This document shows, one piece after another, positions 51,002-61,074 of a stretch of 64,000 nucleotides of DNA. The DNA is from DASZQY01 sp963843565. Its GTDB lineage: Bacteria > Pseudomonadota > Alphaproteobacteria > Rhizobiales > Kaistiaceae. The first letter of the stretch is position 1. Every line of letters begins with the position of its first letter. The stretch covers positions 1,984,001 to 2,048,000 of the forward strand of contig CAWJKY010000003.1 of the NCBI GenBank assembly GCA_963843565.1, in the 5' to 3' direction. The notes below the pieces were generated by a model. It saw nothing but the letters and a program-made list of their open reading frames with translations. It ran no database searches and was not told the DNA's origin. Position numbers and translations under genes: made by a program.

Positions 51002-51832
51002 CTACTCGGCCGGCACCCCGCTGCCTTCCAGCGTGAGCTCGGCCTTCTTGCGGTCCTTGTGGGTCAGGTAGAGCGGGAAGCAGCAGAACAGCGCGCCGCC
51101 GACGATATTGCCGAGGGTCACCGGAATCTCGTTCCACAGCCACCACTCGGAGAGTGTCACGTGGGCGCCGAGCATCATGCCGGTCGGGATGACGAACATG
51201 TTGACCACCGAGTGCTCGAAGCCCTGAGCGAAGAACACCGTGATCGGCAACCAGGCACAGAGGACCTTGCCGACCGTCGAGGTGGTGCTCATGGCGAGAA
51301 CCACCGCCAGGCAGACCATCCAGTTGCAGAGGATCGCCTTGACGAACACGGTCGCGAGCCCGGCCCCGCCAAGCGCCTCATAGCCGACGGTCTTGGCTTC
51401 CGCCGCGGCCACCAGCTTCTGACCGACGGCGCCGATGTCGCCGGCCCCGAATTTCGACAGGACCAAGGCCAGCAGAGCGCCGTAGATCAGGCTGCCGAGC
51501 AGGTTGCCGATGAACACCCAGCTCCAGTTGGCGACCACCGCACCGGCCAATTCCTTGCCCTCGATCACGCGGAGCGGCAGCAGCCCGAAGCTGCCGGTCA
51601 TGAGCTCCAGCCCGAGCAGCACGATGACCACAAGGCCGACCGGGAAGATCAGCGCGCCGACCAGCGACGAACCCGTCGAGGCCGCGCCGTTGATGGCGAA
51701 GCTCGTTGCGAAGCCGAGCAATGCGCCCGACATCATGCCGCGAACGAGCAGGTCGCCCGGCGCCAGTTCCAGCTTCTTCCGGGCCGCTTCGAGCATCCCG
51801 GCTACCACGTCCGTCGGCTTCACGTAGTCCAT
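51002..51832 (-). CDS. nirC: Formate/nitrite transporter family channel (NirC-like)
   Basis: FNT-family membrane channel of 276 residues with about six spans, taking up nitrite (or exporting formate). Family marks are GMMSGALLGFATSFAI, FIGNLLGSLIYG and the re-entrant half-helix FFAQGFEHSVVNMF. First gene of the operon nirC-nirA-flavoprotein-cysG, which favours nitrite. Its 5' leader contains two ANTAR-type hairpins and an intrinsic terminator, so expression should need NasT antitermination. Confidence 0.88.
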   Translation of the reverse strand: MDYVKPTDVVAGMLEAARKKLELAPGDLLVRGMMSGALLGFATSFAINGAASTGSSLVGALIFPVGLVVIVLLGLELMTGSFGLLPLRVIEGKELAGAVVANWSWVFIGNLLGSLIYGALLALVLSKFGAGDIGAVGQKLVAAAEAKTVGYEALGGAGLATVFVKAILCNWMVCLAVVLAMSTTSTVGKVLCAWLPITVFFAQGFEHSVVNMFVIPTGMMLGAHVTLSEWWLWNEIPVTLGNIVGGALFCCFPLYLTHKDRKKAELTLEGSGVPAE

Positions 51833-51870
51833 CGCCTTTTGTCCTTTCGCACCGCGCCCTCAGGCGCACG

Positions 51871-51900
51871 AAAAAAAGCCGCGCGATCGTCCCGCAGCCT
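51871..51900 (-). terminator. Intrinsic terminator in the nirC leader
   Basis: Read on the minus strand: stem GCTGCG paired with CGCGGC (one G-U pair, extendable by A-U and G-U), 9-nt loop, then seven T residues (plus-strand A7 at 51871-51877). It lies 38 bp before the nirC start, so it would stop transcription before the operon unless antitermination occurs. Confidence 0.82.
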
Positions 51901-51907
51901 GGCTGCG
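51893..51907 (-). promoter_or_regulatory. Antiterminator-like hairpin competing with the leader terminator
   Basis: CGCAGCCAGGCTGCG is a self-complementary hairpin whose right arm (GGCTGCG) is also the left arm of the terminator, so the two structures exclude each other. This is the expected switch element of a NasT-type antitermination leader. Confidence 0.65.
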
Positions 51908-51930
51908 TGAAGATCGGCGGCGTTGCCAGA

Positions 51931-51988
51931 GGCGCCCGTCGCTGGGCGCCGAATTGTCGGTGAACTCGGATTCGGCCTTCATTGGCCG
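51931..51988 (-). ncRNA. ANTAR (NasT) target RNA: two hexaloop hairpins
   Basis: On the minus strand, hairpin one is CGGCC-AATGAA-GGCCG (51988-51973) and hairpin two GGCGCCC-AGCGAC-GGGCGCC (51950-51931), 22 nt apart. Both loops have six bases with A at position 1 and G at position 4, the recognised pattern for RNA bound by ANTAR proteins. The NasT-like ANTAR regulator is encoded 1.4 kb away, and a terminator follows directly. This is a strong prediction by pattern, not by alignment. Confidence 0.85.
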
Positions 51989-52005
51989 GGTGCTGTCTCA
52001 GCACC
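51989..52005 (-). repeat. Extra dyad just upstream of the ANTAR hairpins
   Basis: GGTGCTG-AGA-CAGCACC (minus strand) is a perfect 7-bp dyad that touches hairpin one without a gap. It could be a third hairpin stacked on the ANTAR element or a DNA operator near the promoter. The remaining ~95 bp up to the nasS stop must contain the promoter, but no -35/-10 or -24/-12 pair is clear to me. Confidence 0.5.
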
Positions 52006-52101
52006 GAATGGCAGGATGCTAGGTTTGTGTATGCTTTTTGGGCAAGCCTATATTCGCGGCATCCATGCTGATCTTTCCAGCAGTTCCCACTACTTGGGCG
52101 G

Positions 52102-53373
52102 CTAGGTGCGGACCGGCATCCGACGGAGATAGCCTTCCAGATCTGCCGGATCGAAGCGCACATCGTCAAAGAAGGTGTCAGGCCCAAGCAGCAAATTGCC
52201 GCTCCGCGATTCAACGGGCGTCGGCTGCGCCAGGCCGCCTTCCGCCTTCACGTCGGTGCTCGGCCAATCGGCATCGGTGCCCGCAAGGGCCGCGCGATAG
52301 AGATCGGGCCGGTAGACTTGCGCGGCGATTTCGGCGCCTTGCGGCGCGTACGCCGTTTGCCCCCAGCGCACCATCTGCGAGTAGAACCAGAGCGCGTGAC
52401 TCTGCCAGGGGAAGTTCGCGCCGTTGCGGTGAAGCACCAGGAAATCGTCGATCGCCCGCGCCGCTTCGCCGGCGCGCAACACCAGTTCGCCACTGAGGGC
52501 GCGCACGACGATCGGCGCCGGGGCGGCAACGCTCGCGGTGTCAGACAGCAGCGCTGCGAGCTCAATCCGGTTCGCCGGGTCTTCCGCCCATGCGGTCGCG
52601 CGCCACAGGGCACGCACCAACGCCGCGACCACCTGCGGTTCGCGTTCGGCAAAGGCGGTCTGCAACCCCAGCACCTTTTCAGGCCCGTTCCGCCACAGCG
52701 CGGCCTTGGTCGCCACGATCACGCCGCCGGCCCGTTCGACCGCAAGCGAATTCCACGGCTCGCCGACACAGAAGCCGTCGACGTGCCCTGCCTCCAGCGC
52801 CTCCGCCATGAAGGGCGGCGGCAGCACGACCAGTCGCGCGTCCCGGTCGGGATCGATGCCGCAAGCCGCCAGCCAATAGCGCAGTTCGTAATTGTGTCCC
52901 GAAAACGGGAAGACCATTCCGAACGTCAGCAGCGGGGCGCCCCTTGTCTTGCGCTCCGCGATCACCGCGCGGAGGGCGGCGCCCATGGCCGCCGGGTCGC
53001 TGGCAAGGCTGGCGCCGTGTCGCTGCATGTCCGCAAACAGCGCCCCCGACACCGTGATTGCATTGCCGCCGAGGCCGAAGGCGAACGGCGCCACCATCGG
53101 AATATCGAAGTGGCCGATACCGAGACTGGCCGCGATCGGCATTGGACCAAGCATGTGCGCGGCATCGAAATGACCGACCGACACGCGGTCGCGGATGTTT
53201 GCCCACGATGTCTCTCGCACGAGCGTCAGGCGCAATCCTTCCGCGCGCGCGAAACCCTTTTTCGCTGCGATGAGCAGCGGCGCGCAATCGACCAGCGGAA
53301 TGAAACCCGCCGTCAACGGGAAGTCGCTTGCGCGGGCAGGCTGACCGTCGTCCAGAAGAGTCGGTGAGGCCAC
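52102..53373 (-). CDS. nasS: NasS-like nitrate/nitrite sensor (NrtA/CmpA-family, cytoplasmic)
   Basis: Periplasmic-binding-fold protein of 423 residues related to NrtA and CmpA but without a signal peptide or lipobox. That identifies the cytoplasmic sensor NasS, which holds NasT inactive until nitrate or nitrite binds. Typical stretches are GFIPLVDCAPLLIAAKKGF, VSVGHFDAAHMLGPMP and VDGFCVGEPWNSLAV. GTG 53373 starts 9 bp after nasT. It is directly upstream of the nitrite operon, separated from nirC by the leader RNA. Confidence 0.88.
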   Translation of the reverse strand: MASPTLLDDGQPARASDFPLTAGFIPLVDCAPLLIAAKKGFARAEGLRLTLVRETSWANIRDRVSVGHFDAAHMLGPMPIAASLGIGHFDIPMVAPFAFGLGGNAITVSGALFADMQRHGASLASDPAAMGAALRAVIAERKTRGAPLLTFGMVFPFSGHNYELRYWLAACGIDPDRDARLVVLPPPFMAEALEAGHVDGFCVGEPWNSLAVERAGGVIVATKAALWRNGPEKVLGLQTAFAEREPQVVAALVRALWRATAWAEDPANRIELAALLSDTASVAAPAPIVVRALSGELVLRAGEAARAIDDFLVLHRNGANFPWQSHALWFYSQMVRWGQTAYAPQGAEIAAQVYRPDLYRAALAGTDADWPSTDVKAEGGLAQPTPVESRSGNLLLGPDTFFDDVRFDPADLEGYLRRMPVRT

Positions 53374-53382
53374 GGCGGTTTC

Positions 53383-53970
53383 CTATTCGAGCAGACGCGA
53401 AGCGGTGATCAGGCTCTGGGCGACGTCGACGATGCGCCGGTTCTCGTTCATCGCCGACTTGCGCAAGATCTCGAAGGCTTGCTCTTCCGACAGGTTGCGC
53501 CTCTGCATGAGGATGCCCTTGGCCTTGTCGATGATCTTGCGATCGGCGAGTTGCTGCCGCGTCTGGGCGAGCTCGTCGCGGAGCCGGTTGAACGCGTTGA
53601 AGCGGCTGATGGTGACGTCGAGGATCGGCTTGACCCTCTCCTTTCTGAGACCGTCGACGATGTAGGCGGAAACGCCGGCGTCGAACGCGGCTTCGATCGA
53701 CGGGGTGTCGGCGCGGTCGACGAACATCGCGATCGGGCGCCGGACGTTCCGCGAGACCTGAAACATCTGCTCGAGAACGTCGCGATTGGGGTTGGCGAGG
53801 TCGATGAAGATGACATCGGGTTCGGCGGCCGCGAGCTGGCGCAGGAGGTCGCTCATGTCGCTCATGACGGTAATGCGGCCGTATCCCGCCTCGCGCAGCC
53901 CCTCCTCGAGGATGGACGCGCGAACGTGATTGGCGTCGATGACGACGATGTGGATCTGCTGGTCCGACAT
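53383..53970 (-). CDS. nasT: NasT-like ANTAR-domain response regulator
   Basis: RNA-binding antiterminator of 195 residues. An N-terminal receiver-like domain (IHIVVIDANHVRASILEEGL, PDVIFIDLANP) is followed by a coiled linker and a C-terminal ANTAR domain (ADRKIIDKAKGILMQRRNL, SEEQAFEILRKSAM). ATG 53970 gives the NasT N-terminus. It probably binds the two-hairpin leader at 51931-51988 and lets RNA polymerase pass the terminator. Gene order is nasT then nasS, the reverse of the common nasS-nasT. Confidence 0.92.
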   Translation of the reverse strand: MSDQQIHIVVIDANHVRASILEEGLREAGYGRITVMSDMSDLLRQLAAAEPDVIFIDLANPNRDVLEQMFQVSRNVRRPIAMFVDRADTPSIEAAFDAGVSAYIVDGLRKERVKPILDVTISRFNAFNRLRDELAQTRQQLADRKIIDKAKGILMQRRNLSEEQAFEILRKSAMNENRRIVDVAQSLITASRLLE

Positions 53971-54188
53971 GCTTCCGCGCGGAAAAACCTCAGATCGCGA
54001 AGCAAGTTGCGAGCCACCTGCGCTGCCTGCACGCCACCGATACACCAGCCGCTCGCAAAACCAAGGTCAGCGGCCATCCGGCGGGCCTGCCGCCCTGGCG
54101 GCGCGCCCACCCCTGGCAACAATCGGGACGGCGCGGCCCCGGGCGGTTATGGTGTCTGCGGGTGGCAGGTACCTGGATCTGGGCAGCG

Positions 54189-55731
54189 ATGGACGAGCGG
54201 GAACGATTTGTCGTGGTCGGCGGTGGAACGGCCGGTTGGCTGGCCGCGATCATCATCGAGGAACGGGCGCGACAGGCGAACCTGAACGTCCGTGTCAGCG
54301 TGCTCGAATTCGAGCAAGATTCCGACAATCGGAGTTGGCGAGGGTTCGACAGCCGTCTTTCGCGCGCTGCTTCGCCACCTGGGCTACGACGAACTGGAGT
54401 TCCTTCGCGAGACTGAGGCGACGATCAAGTTCGGCATCCGGCACCGGGACTGGCGCCGGGTGGGCGTCACCTACGACGGCCCGATCGACGATCCGCATCA
54501 GGTGGTGGCGCCGCCGCCGGCGGCAAAGTCCGAATATCTGAACGTCTACTCGATCGCTGCCGGCAAGCCGGTCTCGCAGATGCACCTCTTCGGTCATCTG
54601 ATGAAGGGTCAGAAGAGCCCCTACGCCCAGACGAGCGACGGTTCGCTCGTTCCGGTGGGGCCCTTCCACTACGCCTATCACTTCGATCAGTCGCTGGTCG
54701 GCCGCTATCTGCGCAAGAAGGCGACCGGGGTGGAGCACATCGACGGAACCGTCGCGGCCGTCGAGAAAGACCCCGGCAGCGGCGCGATCACCGCGCTTGT
54801 CCTGGAAGAGGGCGGCAAGGTCGCCGGCGACTTCTTCATCGACGCGACGGGCTTTCGCAAGCGCCTCATCGGCCAGGAGATGGGCGGCAGGTGGCACTCG
54901 TATCGGGACAACCTGCCGGTCAACCGCGCGATGCCGTTCTGGCTCGACATTCCAGAGGGCGACGAGATCGCGCCCTACACTCTGGCCTGGGCGCGCGAAG
55001 CGGGCTGGCTATGGTCGATCCCGACGCAGGCCCGCTACGGGTGCGGCTACGTCTATTGCGATGCGTTCAAGACGCCCGAGCAGGCCAAAGCCGAGATCGA
55101 AGCAGCACTCGGACACGAGATCGAGCCGCGCACCGATATCCGCTTCGAGATCGGCCGGCTTGAAACGCCCTGGATTGCGAATTGCCTTGCCGTCGGCCTG
55201 AGCTCGAGCTTTCTCGAGCCGCTGGAAGCGACATCAATCCACGGCACCGTGGTGCAGATGATGATGTTTGCCAACGGCTTCCTGAAACGGCCGTCGGGCT
55301 TCACCGATGCGGACCGGCAGGACTACAATTCCCGGGCGACGCACCAGGTGGACGACTTCCGCACCTTCATCAACACGCACTACGTCACCGAGCGCGAGGA
55401 CACGCCGTTCTGGCGCTTCGTGCGCGATGAATGCATCGGCGACGAGACGCGCGCGCGCCTGACGCGGTGGCGGAAGGAGATGCCGCGGCACGAGCATTTC
55501 CAGAGCTTCCTCGGCGGACTGCCGCACGTGGAAGCGCAGCTCCACTATCCGGTGCTCGATGGCCTCGGGCTGCTCGATCAGTCCGTCGCAAAGGCCGAGA
55601 TGGCCGAGAGCCCCGAGGTGCGCGCCTTCGCCCGCAAGACCGTCGACGGTCTGGTGCGCGAATACAGGCAGGCGGCCACCAAGGCCCTGGGCCACGCCGA
55701 TTTCCTCGCCCGGGCGCGCGCCGCCGGCTGA
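54189..55731 (+). pseudogene. Flavin-dependent (tryptophan-type) halogenase, frameshifted
   Basis: Would chlorinate or brominate an aromatic substrate using FADH2. The N-terminus from ATG 54189 has the FAD motif VVVGGGTAGWLAA in one frame. The remainder, from SSKIPTIGVGEGS on, is in the +1 frame. Joining them at about 54309 by removing one T of GAATTCGAG restores a normal VLE-SSKIPTIGVGE sequence. The rest is intact: candidate catalytic Lys in ATIKFGIRH, halogenase motif WLWSIP, GYVYC and FLEPLEATSIH, about 513 residues in total. The break is at a 16-bp palindrome (54301-54316), so it may be a real slip or an assembly error. A GTG at 54292 could start the second frame but would lack the FAD motif. 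Confidence 0.82.
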
Positions 55732-55742
55732 TCGGCGGCGCG
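55717..55742. terminator. GC-rich hairpin between convergent genes
   Basis: A 10-bp perfect stem (CGCGCCGCCG at 55717-55726, CGGCGGCGCG at 55733-55742) with a GCTGAT loop overlaps the halogenase stop codon and lies 5 bp from the end of the convergent GH4 gene. Probably a shared terminator, although T-runs are lacking. Confidence 0.5.
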
Positions 55743-55746
55743 GCCG

Positions 55747-57117
55747 CTAGGCGACCTTGCGCCGCGCCCCGGTGCGCGCCCACGGCGGCAGGAACTTGTC
55801 GTGGGCGACAAGCAGATCGTCGACCAGCGCCCATATCTGGTCGAGGTCGAGCTCGGCGGCGGTGTGCGGGTCCATCATCGCCGCGTGATAGATGTGCTCG
55901 CGGTTCTCTTCCATCAGCGCCGCCACGGTCAGTTCCTGGACGTTGACGTTGGTGCGGATGACCGCGGTGAGCTGCGGCGGCAGGGCGCCGATGTAGGTCG
56001 GCTGGATGCCGTTGCGGTCGACCAGGCAGGGCACCTCGACGGCGCAGTTGTCAGGCAACGAGGTGATGTAGCCATGGTTCGCCACGTTGCCGTAGATCAC
56101 CGACGGCTCGCCGCTCCACACCGAATTCATGATCTCCGAGGCGTACTCGCGGCTCGCGTTCACGGCGATCGTCTCGGCCGTGCGGTACTCCTCGGCCTGG
56201 CTTTTCCAGCGCGCGATCTGCTCGACGCAGCGCTTGGGGTATTCGTCGAGCGGGATGCCGAACTTCTCGATCAGGTCGGGCCGGTCGCGCTTGATGAACC
56301 ACGGCGTGTATTCGGCGAAGTGCTCGGAACTCTCGGTGACGAAATAGCCGAGCCGGGTGAGCATCTCGTAGCGCACCTTGTTGGGGCAGCGCGGGTTCCA
56401 GCCGGGCTTCGGCGCCCTGCCCTCGCGATAGGCGCGCACCAGATCCGGGTAGAGGTCGCGGACCGAACCGTCGTCCATGACCTCCTCGAAGTTGAGATAG
56501 AACGCCATGTGGTTGATGCCGGCGGCGCGGTAGCGAATCTTCTCGTAGGGAATGTCGAGATCGTTGGCGAGCTCGTGGGCGGTGCCCTGAACGGAGTGGC
56601 AGAGACCGACCTGCCGGATCGCCGGATATCTGGCGGCGATCGCCCAGGTGTTGATCGCCATGGGGTTCACGTACTGGAGCAGGATCGCGTTCGGGCAGAC
56701 GGCGAGCATGTCCTCGCAGACCGCCCACAGGTGCGGGACGGTGCGGATGCCGCGCATGATGCCGCCGATGCCGAGGGTGTCGGCAATGGTCTGGCGGAGA
56801 CCGTACTTCTTGGGGACCTCGAAGTCGGTGACGGTCGCCGGCTCGTAGCCGCCGATCTGGAAGGCGACCACGACGAAGTCGGCGCCCTCCAGCGCCTGGC
56901 GCCGGTCGGTGAAGGTCTCGACGGTGGCCGGCGCTTTCAGCGTTGCGGCGAGCTTTCTCGCCACGATGGCGGACTCTTCCAGCCGCTGCGGGTTGAGGTC
57001 CATCAAGGCGATGCGCGCGCCGGCGAGCGCCGGGCGCTGCAGGACGTCGCCGATGATGTTCTTCATGAACACCGTCGAACCGGCGCCGATGAAAGCGAGC
57101 TTCGGGTGAGCAGTCAT
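55747..57117 (-). CDS. GH4 family glycosidase (alpha-galactosidase/alpha-glucosidase type)
   Basis: NAD- and Mn-dependent glycosidase of 456 residues working by redox-elimination. NAD motif FIGAGSTVF is at the N-terminus; the metal ligands are Cys173 (GLCHSVQGT) and His203 (INHMAFYL); VNPMAINTWA is a family block. The Cys-His-Ser signature is that of MelA-like alpha-galactosidases. It is cytoplasmic (no signal peptide) and lies last in the operon with an Opp-type importer, fitting import of whole alpha-galactosides followed by hydrolysis. A second GH4 gene heads the same operon at the right edge. Confidence 0.9.
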   Translation of the reverse strand: MTAHPKLAFIGAGSTVFMKNIIGDVLQRPALAGARIALMDLNPQRLEESAIVARKLAATLKAPATVETFTDRRQALEGADFVVVAFQIGGYEPATVTDFEVPKKYGLRQTIADTLGIGGIMRGIRTVPHLWAVCEDMLAVCPNAILLQYVNPMAINTWAIAARYPAIRQVGLCHSVQGTAHELANDLDIPYEKIRYRAAGINHMAFYLNFEEVMDDGSVRDLYPDLVRAYREGRAPKPGWNPRCPNKVRYEMLTRLGYFVTESSEHFAEYTPWFIKRDRPDLIEKFGIPLDEYPKRCVEQIARWKSQAEEYRTAETIAVNASREYASEIMNSVWSGEPSVIYGNVANHGYITSLPDNCAVEVPCLVDRNGIQPTYIGALPPQLTAVIRTNVNVQELTVAALMEENREHIYHAAMMDPHTAAELDLDQIWALVDDLLVAHDKFLPPWARTGARRKVA

Positions 57118-57142
57118 GATGCGCGTCTCTCCGGGAGGATTT

Positions 57143-58813
<1,671 letters not shown>

Positions 58814-58820
58814 GGCGCCC

Positions 58821-59996
58821 TCAATACGGATCGACTGCGTCGCGCAGACCATCGCCCAGCGCGTTGAAGGCGAACACGGTGATCAGCACGAAGACGACCG
58901 GCGAGAGAATCCACGGGTACGACCCGATCACCGAGAAGGTGCCGGTGTCCTGAAGCATCAGCCCCCACGAAATCAGCGGTGGCTTCACCGCGAAGCCGAG
59001 GAAGCCCAGGAACGATTCGAGCAGCACGACGGTCGGAATCGCCAGCGTCACCGCCACGATCACGTGGCTCAGCACGTTGGGCAGGATATGGCGGAAGATG
59101 ATGCGCCCGTCGCCGGCACCGACCGCCACCGCTGCGCGCACGTATTCGATCCGCGACAGTGCCAGGGTCTTGCTGCGCACCTCTCGGGAAAGCTGTGCCC
59201 AGCCGAGCACCGCGAGCACCGCAATGACGAAGGCGAGGAAGACGTTCGACGGCGCTGTGACCGGGATAAGGGTAGTCAGTGCGAGGTAGAGGGGCAGCTG
59301 CGGAAACGCCAGCACCACTTCGACGAACCGCTGCAACCACGCATCGAAGGCGCCGCCGATGTAGCCCGAGGTGATGCCAAGACCAGTCCCGATGGTGGTC
59401 GTCAGCGTGACCACGACGAGGGCGATCGTGAGGGAGATACGCGAACCGACGATGCCGCGCGAGAGGATGTCGCGGCCGAGCTTGTCGGTGCCGAGGAAAT
59501 GGACCGGACGTCCGTCGGCGGCGCCGAAGAAATGGATGCTGCCGGGGATGAACCAGAAGACGTGATAGTGGTAGCCGCTGACGAAGAAGCCGAGATCGAT
59601 CGGATGCTCCATGTCGGGGCCGGTGAGCGGCTGGAAGGTGATCGGATCGAGCTTGTCGGACTCCGCGATCGGATAAAGCTTCGGGATCAGTGAGAACGAG
59701 CCGTCCGGTGCCGAGAACAGGAGCATGTCGGGCGGCGCGAACGAGTCGCCCTGATCCTTGGGGTCCATCGGCGCGAAGAAGTCGGCAAACACCGACATCA
59801 CCAGCAACATGACGACCAGAACCAGCCCCAGCATGCCGACGAACGAGCGGCGGAAGCGGCGCCAGGCGAGCGAGAAATAGCCCTCGTCGCGCGAGGGAAG
59901 GCGTCCGACCGCATCGACGGCGAGATCGTCGCTCTCCGCAGGCATCGGCCGGGCGGCATCGCGCGGCAACGGCGCGTTGATCGGCTGGTCGGTCAC
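58821..59996 (-). CDS. ABC transporter permease (OppC type)
   Basis: Membrane subunit of 391 residues, longer than the usual ~300 because of an insert between the first two spans (residues ~75-165, probably periplasmic). The N-terminal tail is polar and cytoplasmic (residues 1-50). EAA loop is YVRAAVAVGAGDGRIIF followed by RHILPN. Such long OppC forms accompany Opp-like importers of oligosaccharides. GTG 59996 overlaps the OppB-type stop by 4 bp. Confidence 0.9.
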   Translation of the reverse strand: MTDQPINAPLPRDAARPMPAESDDLAVDAVGRLPSRDEGYFSLAWRRFRRSFVGMLGLVLVVMLLVMSVFADFFAPMDPKDQGDSFAPPDMLLFSAPDGSFSLIPKLYPIAESDKLDPITFQPLTGPDMEHPIDLGFFVSGYHYHVFWFIPGSIHFFGAADGRPVHFLGTDKLGRDILSRGIVGSRISLTIALVVVTLTTTIGTGLGITSGYIGGAFDAWLQRFVEVVLAFPQLPLYLALTTLIPVTAPSNVFLAFVIAVLAVLGWAQLSREVRSKTLALSRIEYVRAAVAVGAGDGRIIFRHILPNVLSHVIVAVTLAIPTVVLLESFLGFLGFAVKPPLISWGLMLQDTGTFSVIGSYPWILSPVVFVLITVFAFNALGDGLRDAVDPY

Positions 59997-61006
59997 GAGG
60001 TCTTCGCCCCACCGATGCGAACGCGCGGGTCAAGCACCGCCAGCAGGATGTCGGAAATGATGTTGCCGACGATCAGGGTGGCCGCGATGACCAGCATGAA
60101 CGTCGCGGTGACCCAGACGTCGCCGACATTGAGCGAACCAACGATCGCCGGACCGACCGTCGGCAGGCCGAACACGATCGCCGCCTCGATCTCGCCGGTC
60201 AGCATGTAGGGCAGGACGACGCCCTGATAGGCAACCAGCGGATGGAGCGCGTTGGGGACGGCGTGGTGCAGCACGACCGACGATTCACGCAGGCCCTTGG
60301 CACGGGCCGTCTCGACGTACTGCGTCTTCAGCACGTCGAGCAGGTTCGCTCGCATGACGCGCATGTTGTAGGCGAGGCCGCCGAAGGTCGCGATGAAGAT
60401 GACCGGCCAGACGTGTTTGACCAGATCGACGAACTTGTCCCACGACCACGGCGCGCCGCCGTACCTGGCGGAGAAGAAGCTGCCGAAGCTCTGCGAGTTC
60501 AGTTTGAAAGCGAGGAGATAGAGAATGATGATCGCGAGCAGAAATCGCGGGATCGTCATCCCCAGGAACGAGACAATGCCAAACAGCGTGTCGACCCAAC
60601 TGTATTGTCGGGTGGCCGCCACGATCCCCAGTGTGATGCCGAAGAGCGACGCGAGGATGTGGCAGGTCAAGGCCAGCAAGAGCGTTCGCGACAATCGCTC
60701 CTGCACAACCTCGCCAACCGGCCTGTTATAGTAAAGCGAATCACCGAAATCGAAGCGGGTGAAGATGCCGGTAATCCAGTTCACGTACTGGAGCGGCAGT
60801 GGTGCATTGAGGCCATGGGATGCCCGGTAGGCGTCGGCCTGGGCCTGGGCGTCGGCCTCGGGCACGTTACCTTGGCTGATCAGCATCGCCTTCAGATAGT
60901 CGGCATAGTCGCCGGGCTGCGCCTTGATGATCCCGAAAGTCGCCACCGACAAAATCAGCAGAACCGGGATCGCAGCGAGTATTCGGCTCGCAATGAACTT
61001 TATCAT
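59993..61006 (-). CDS. ABC transporter permease (OppB type)
   Basis: Membrane subunit of 337 residues with an N-terminal span (ILAAIPVLLILSVATFGII), about six spans in all, and the EAA loop YVETARAKGLRESSVVLHH followed by AVPN. It follows the binding-protein gene after 68 bp, a gap filled by a strong hairpin, and overlaps the OppC-type gene. Confidence 0.92.
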   Translation of the reverse strand: MIKFIASRILAAIPVLLILSVATFGIIKAQPGDYADYLKAMLISQGNVPEADAQAQADAYRASHGLNAPLPLQYVNWITGIFTRFDFGDSLYYNRPVGEVVQERLSRTLLLALTCHILASLFGITLGIVAATRQYSWVDTLFGIVSFLGMTIPRFLLAIIILYLLAFKLNSQSFGSFFSARYGGAPWSWDKFVDLVKHVWPVIFIATFGGLAYNMRVMRANLLDVLKTQYVETARAKGLRESSVVLHHAVPNALHPLVAYQGVVLPYMLTGEIEAAIVFGLPTVGPAIVGSLNVGDVWVTATFMLVIAATLIVGNIISDILLAVLDPRVRIGGAKTS

Positions 61007-61026
61007 CTTGATGCCCAGCGCCGAGT

Positions 61027-61053
61027 GACGAGGGGGCGAAACGCCCCCTCGTC
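61027..61053 (-). repeat. Hairpin between binding-protein and permease genes
   Basis: An 11-bp perfect stem (GACGAGGGGGC with GCCCCCTCGTC) with a 5-nt loop lies 21 bp after the binding-protein stop. No T-run. It probably protects the upstream mRNA or reduces read-through into the permease genes. Confidence 0.6.
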
Positions 61054-61074
61054 TTCTTCATACACGCGCCCGGC

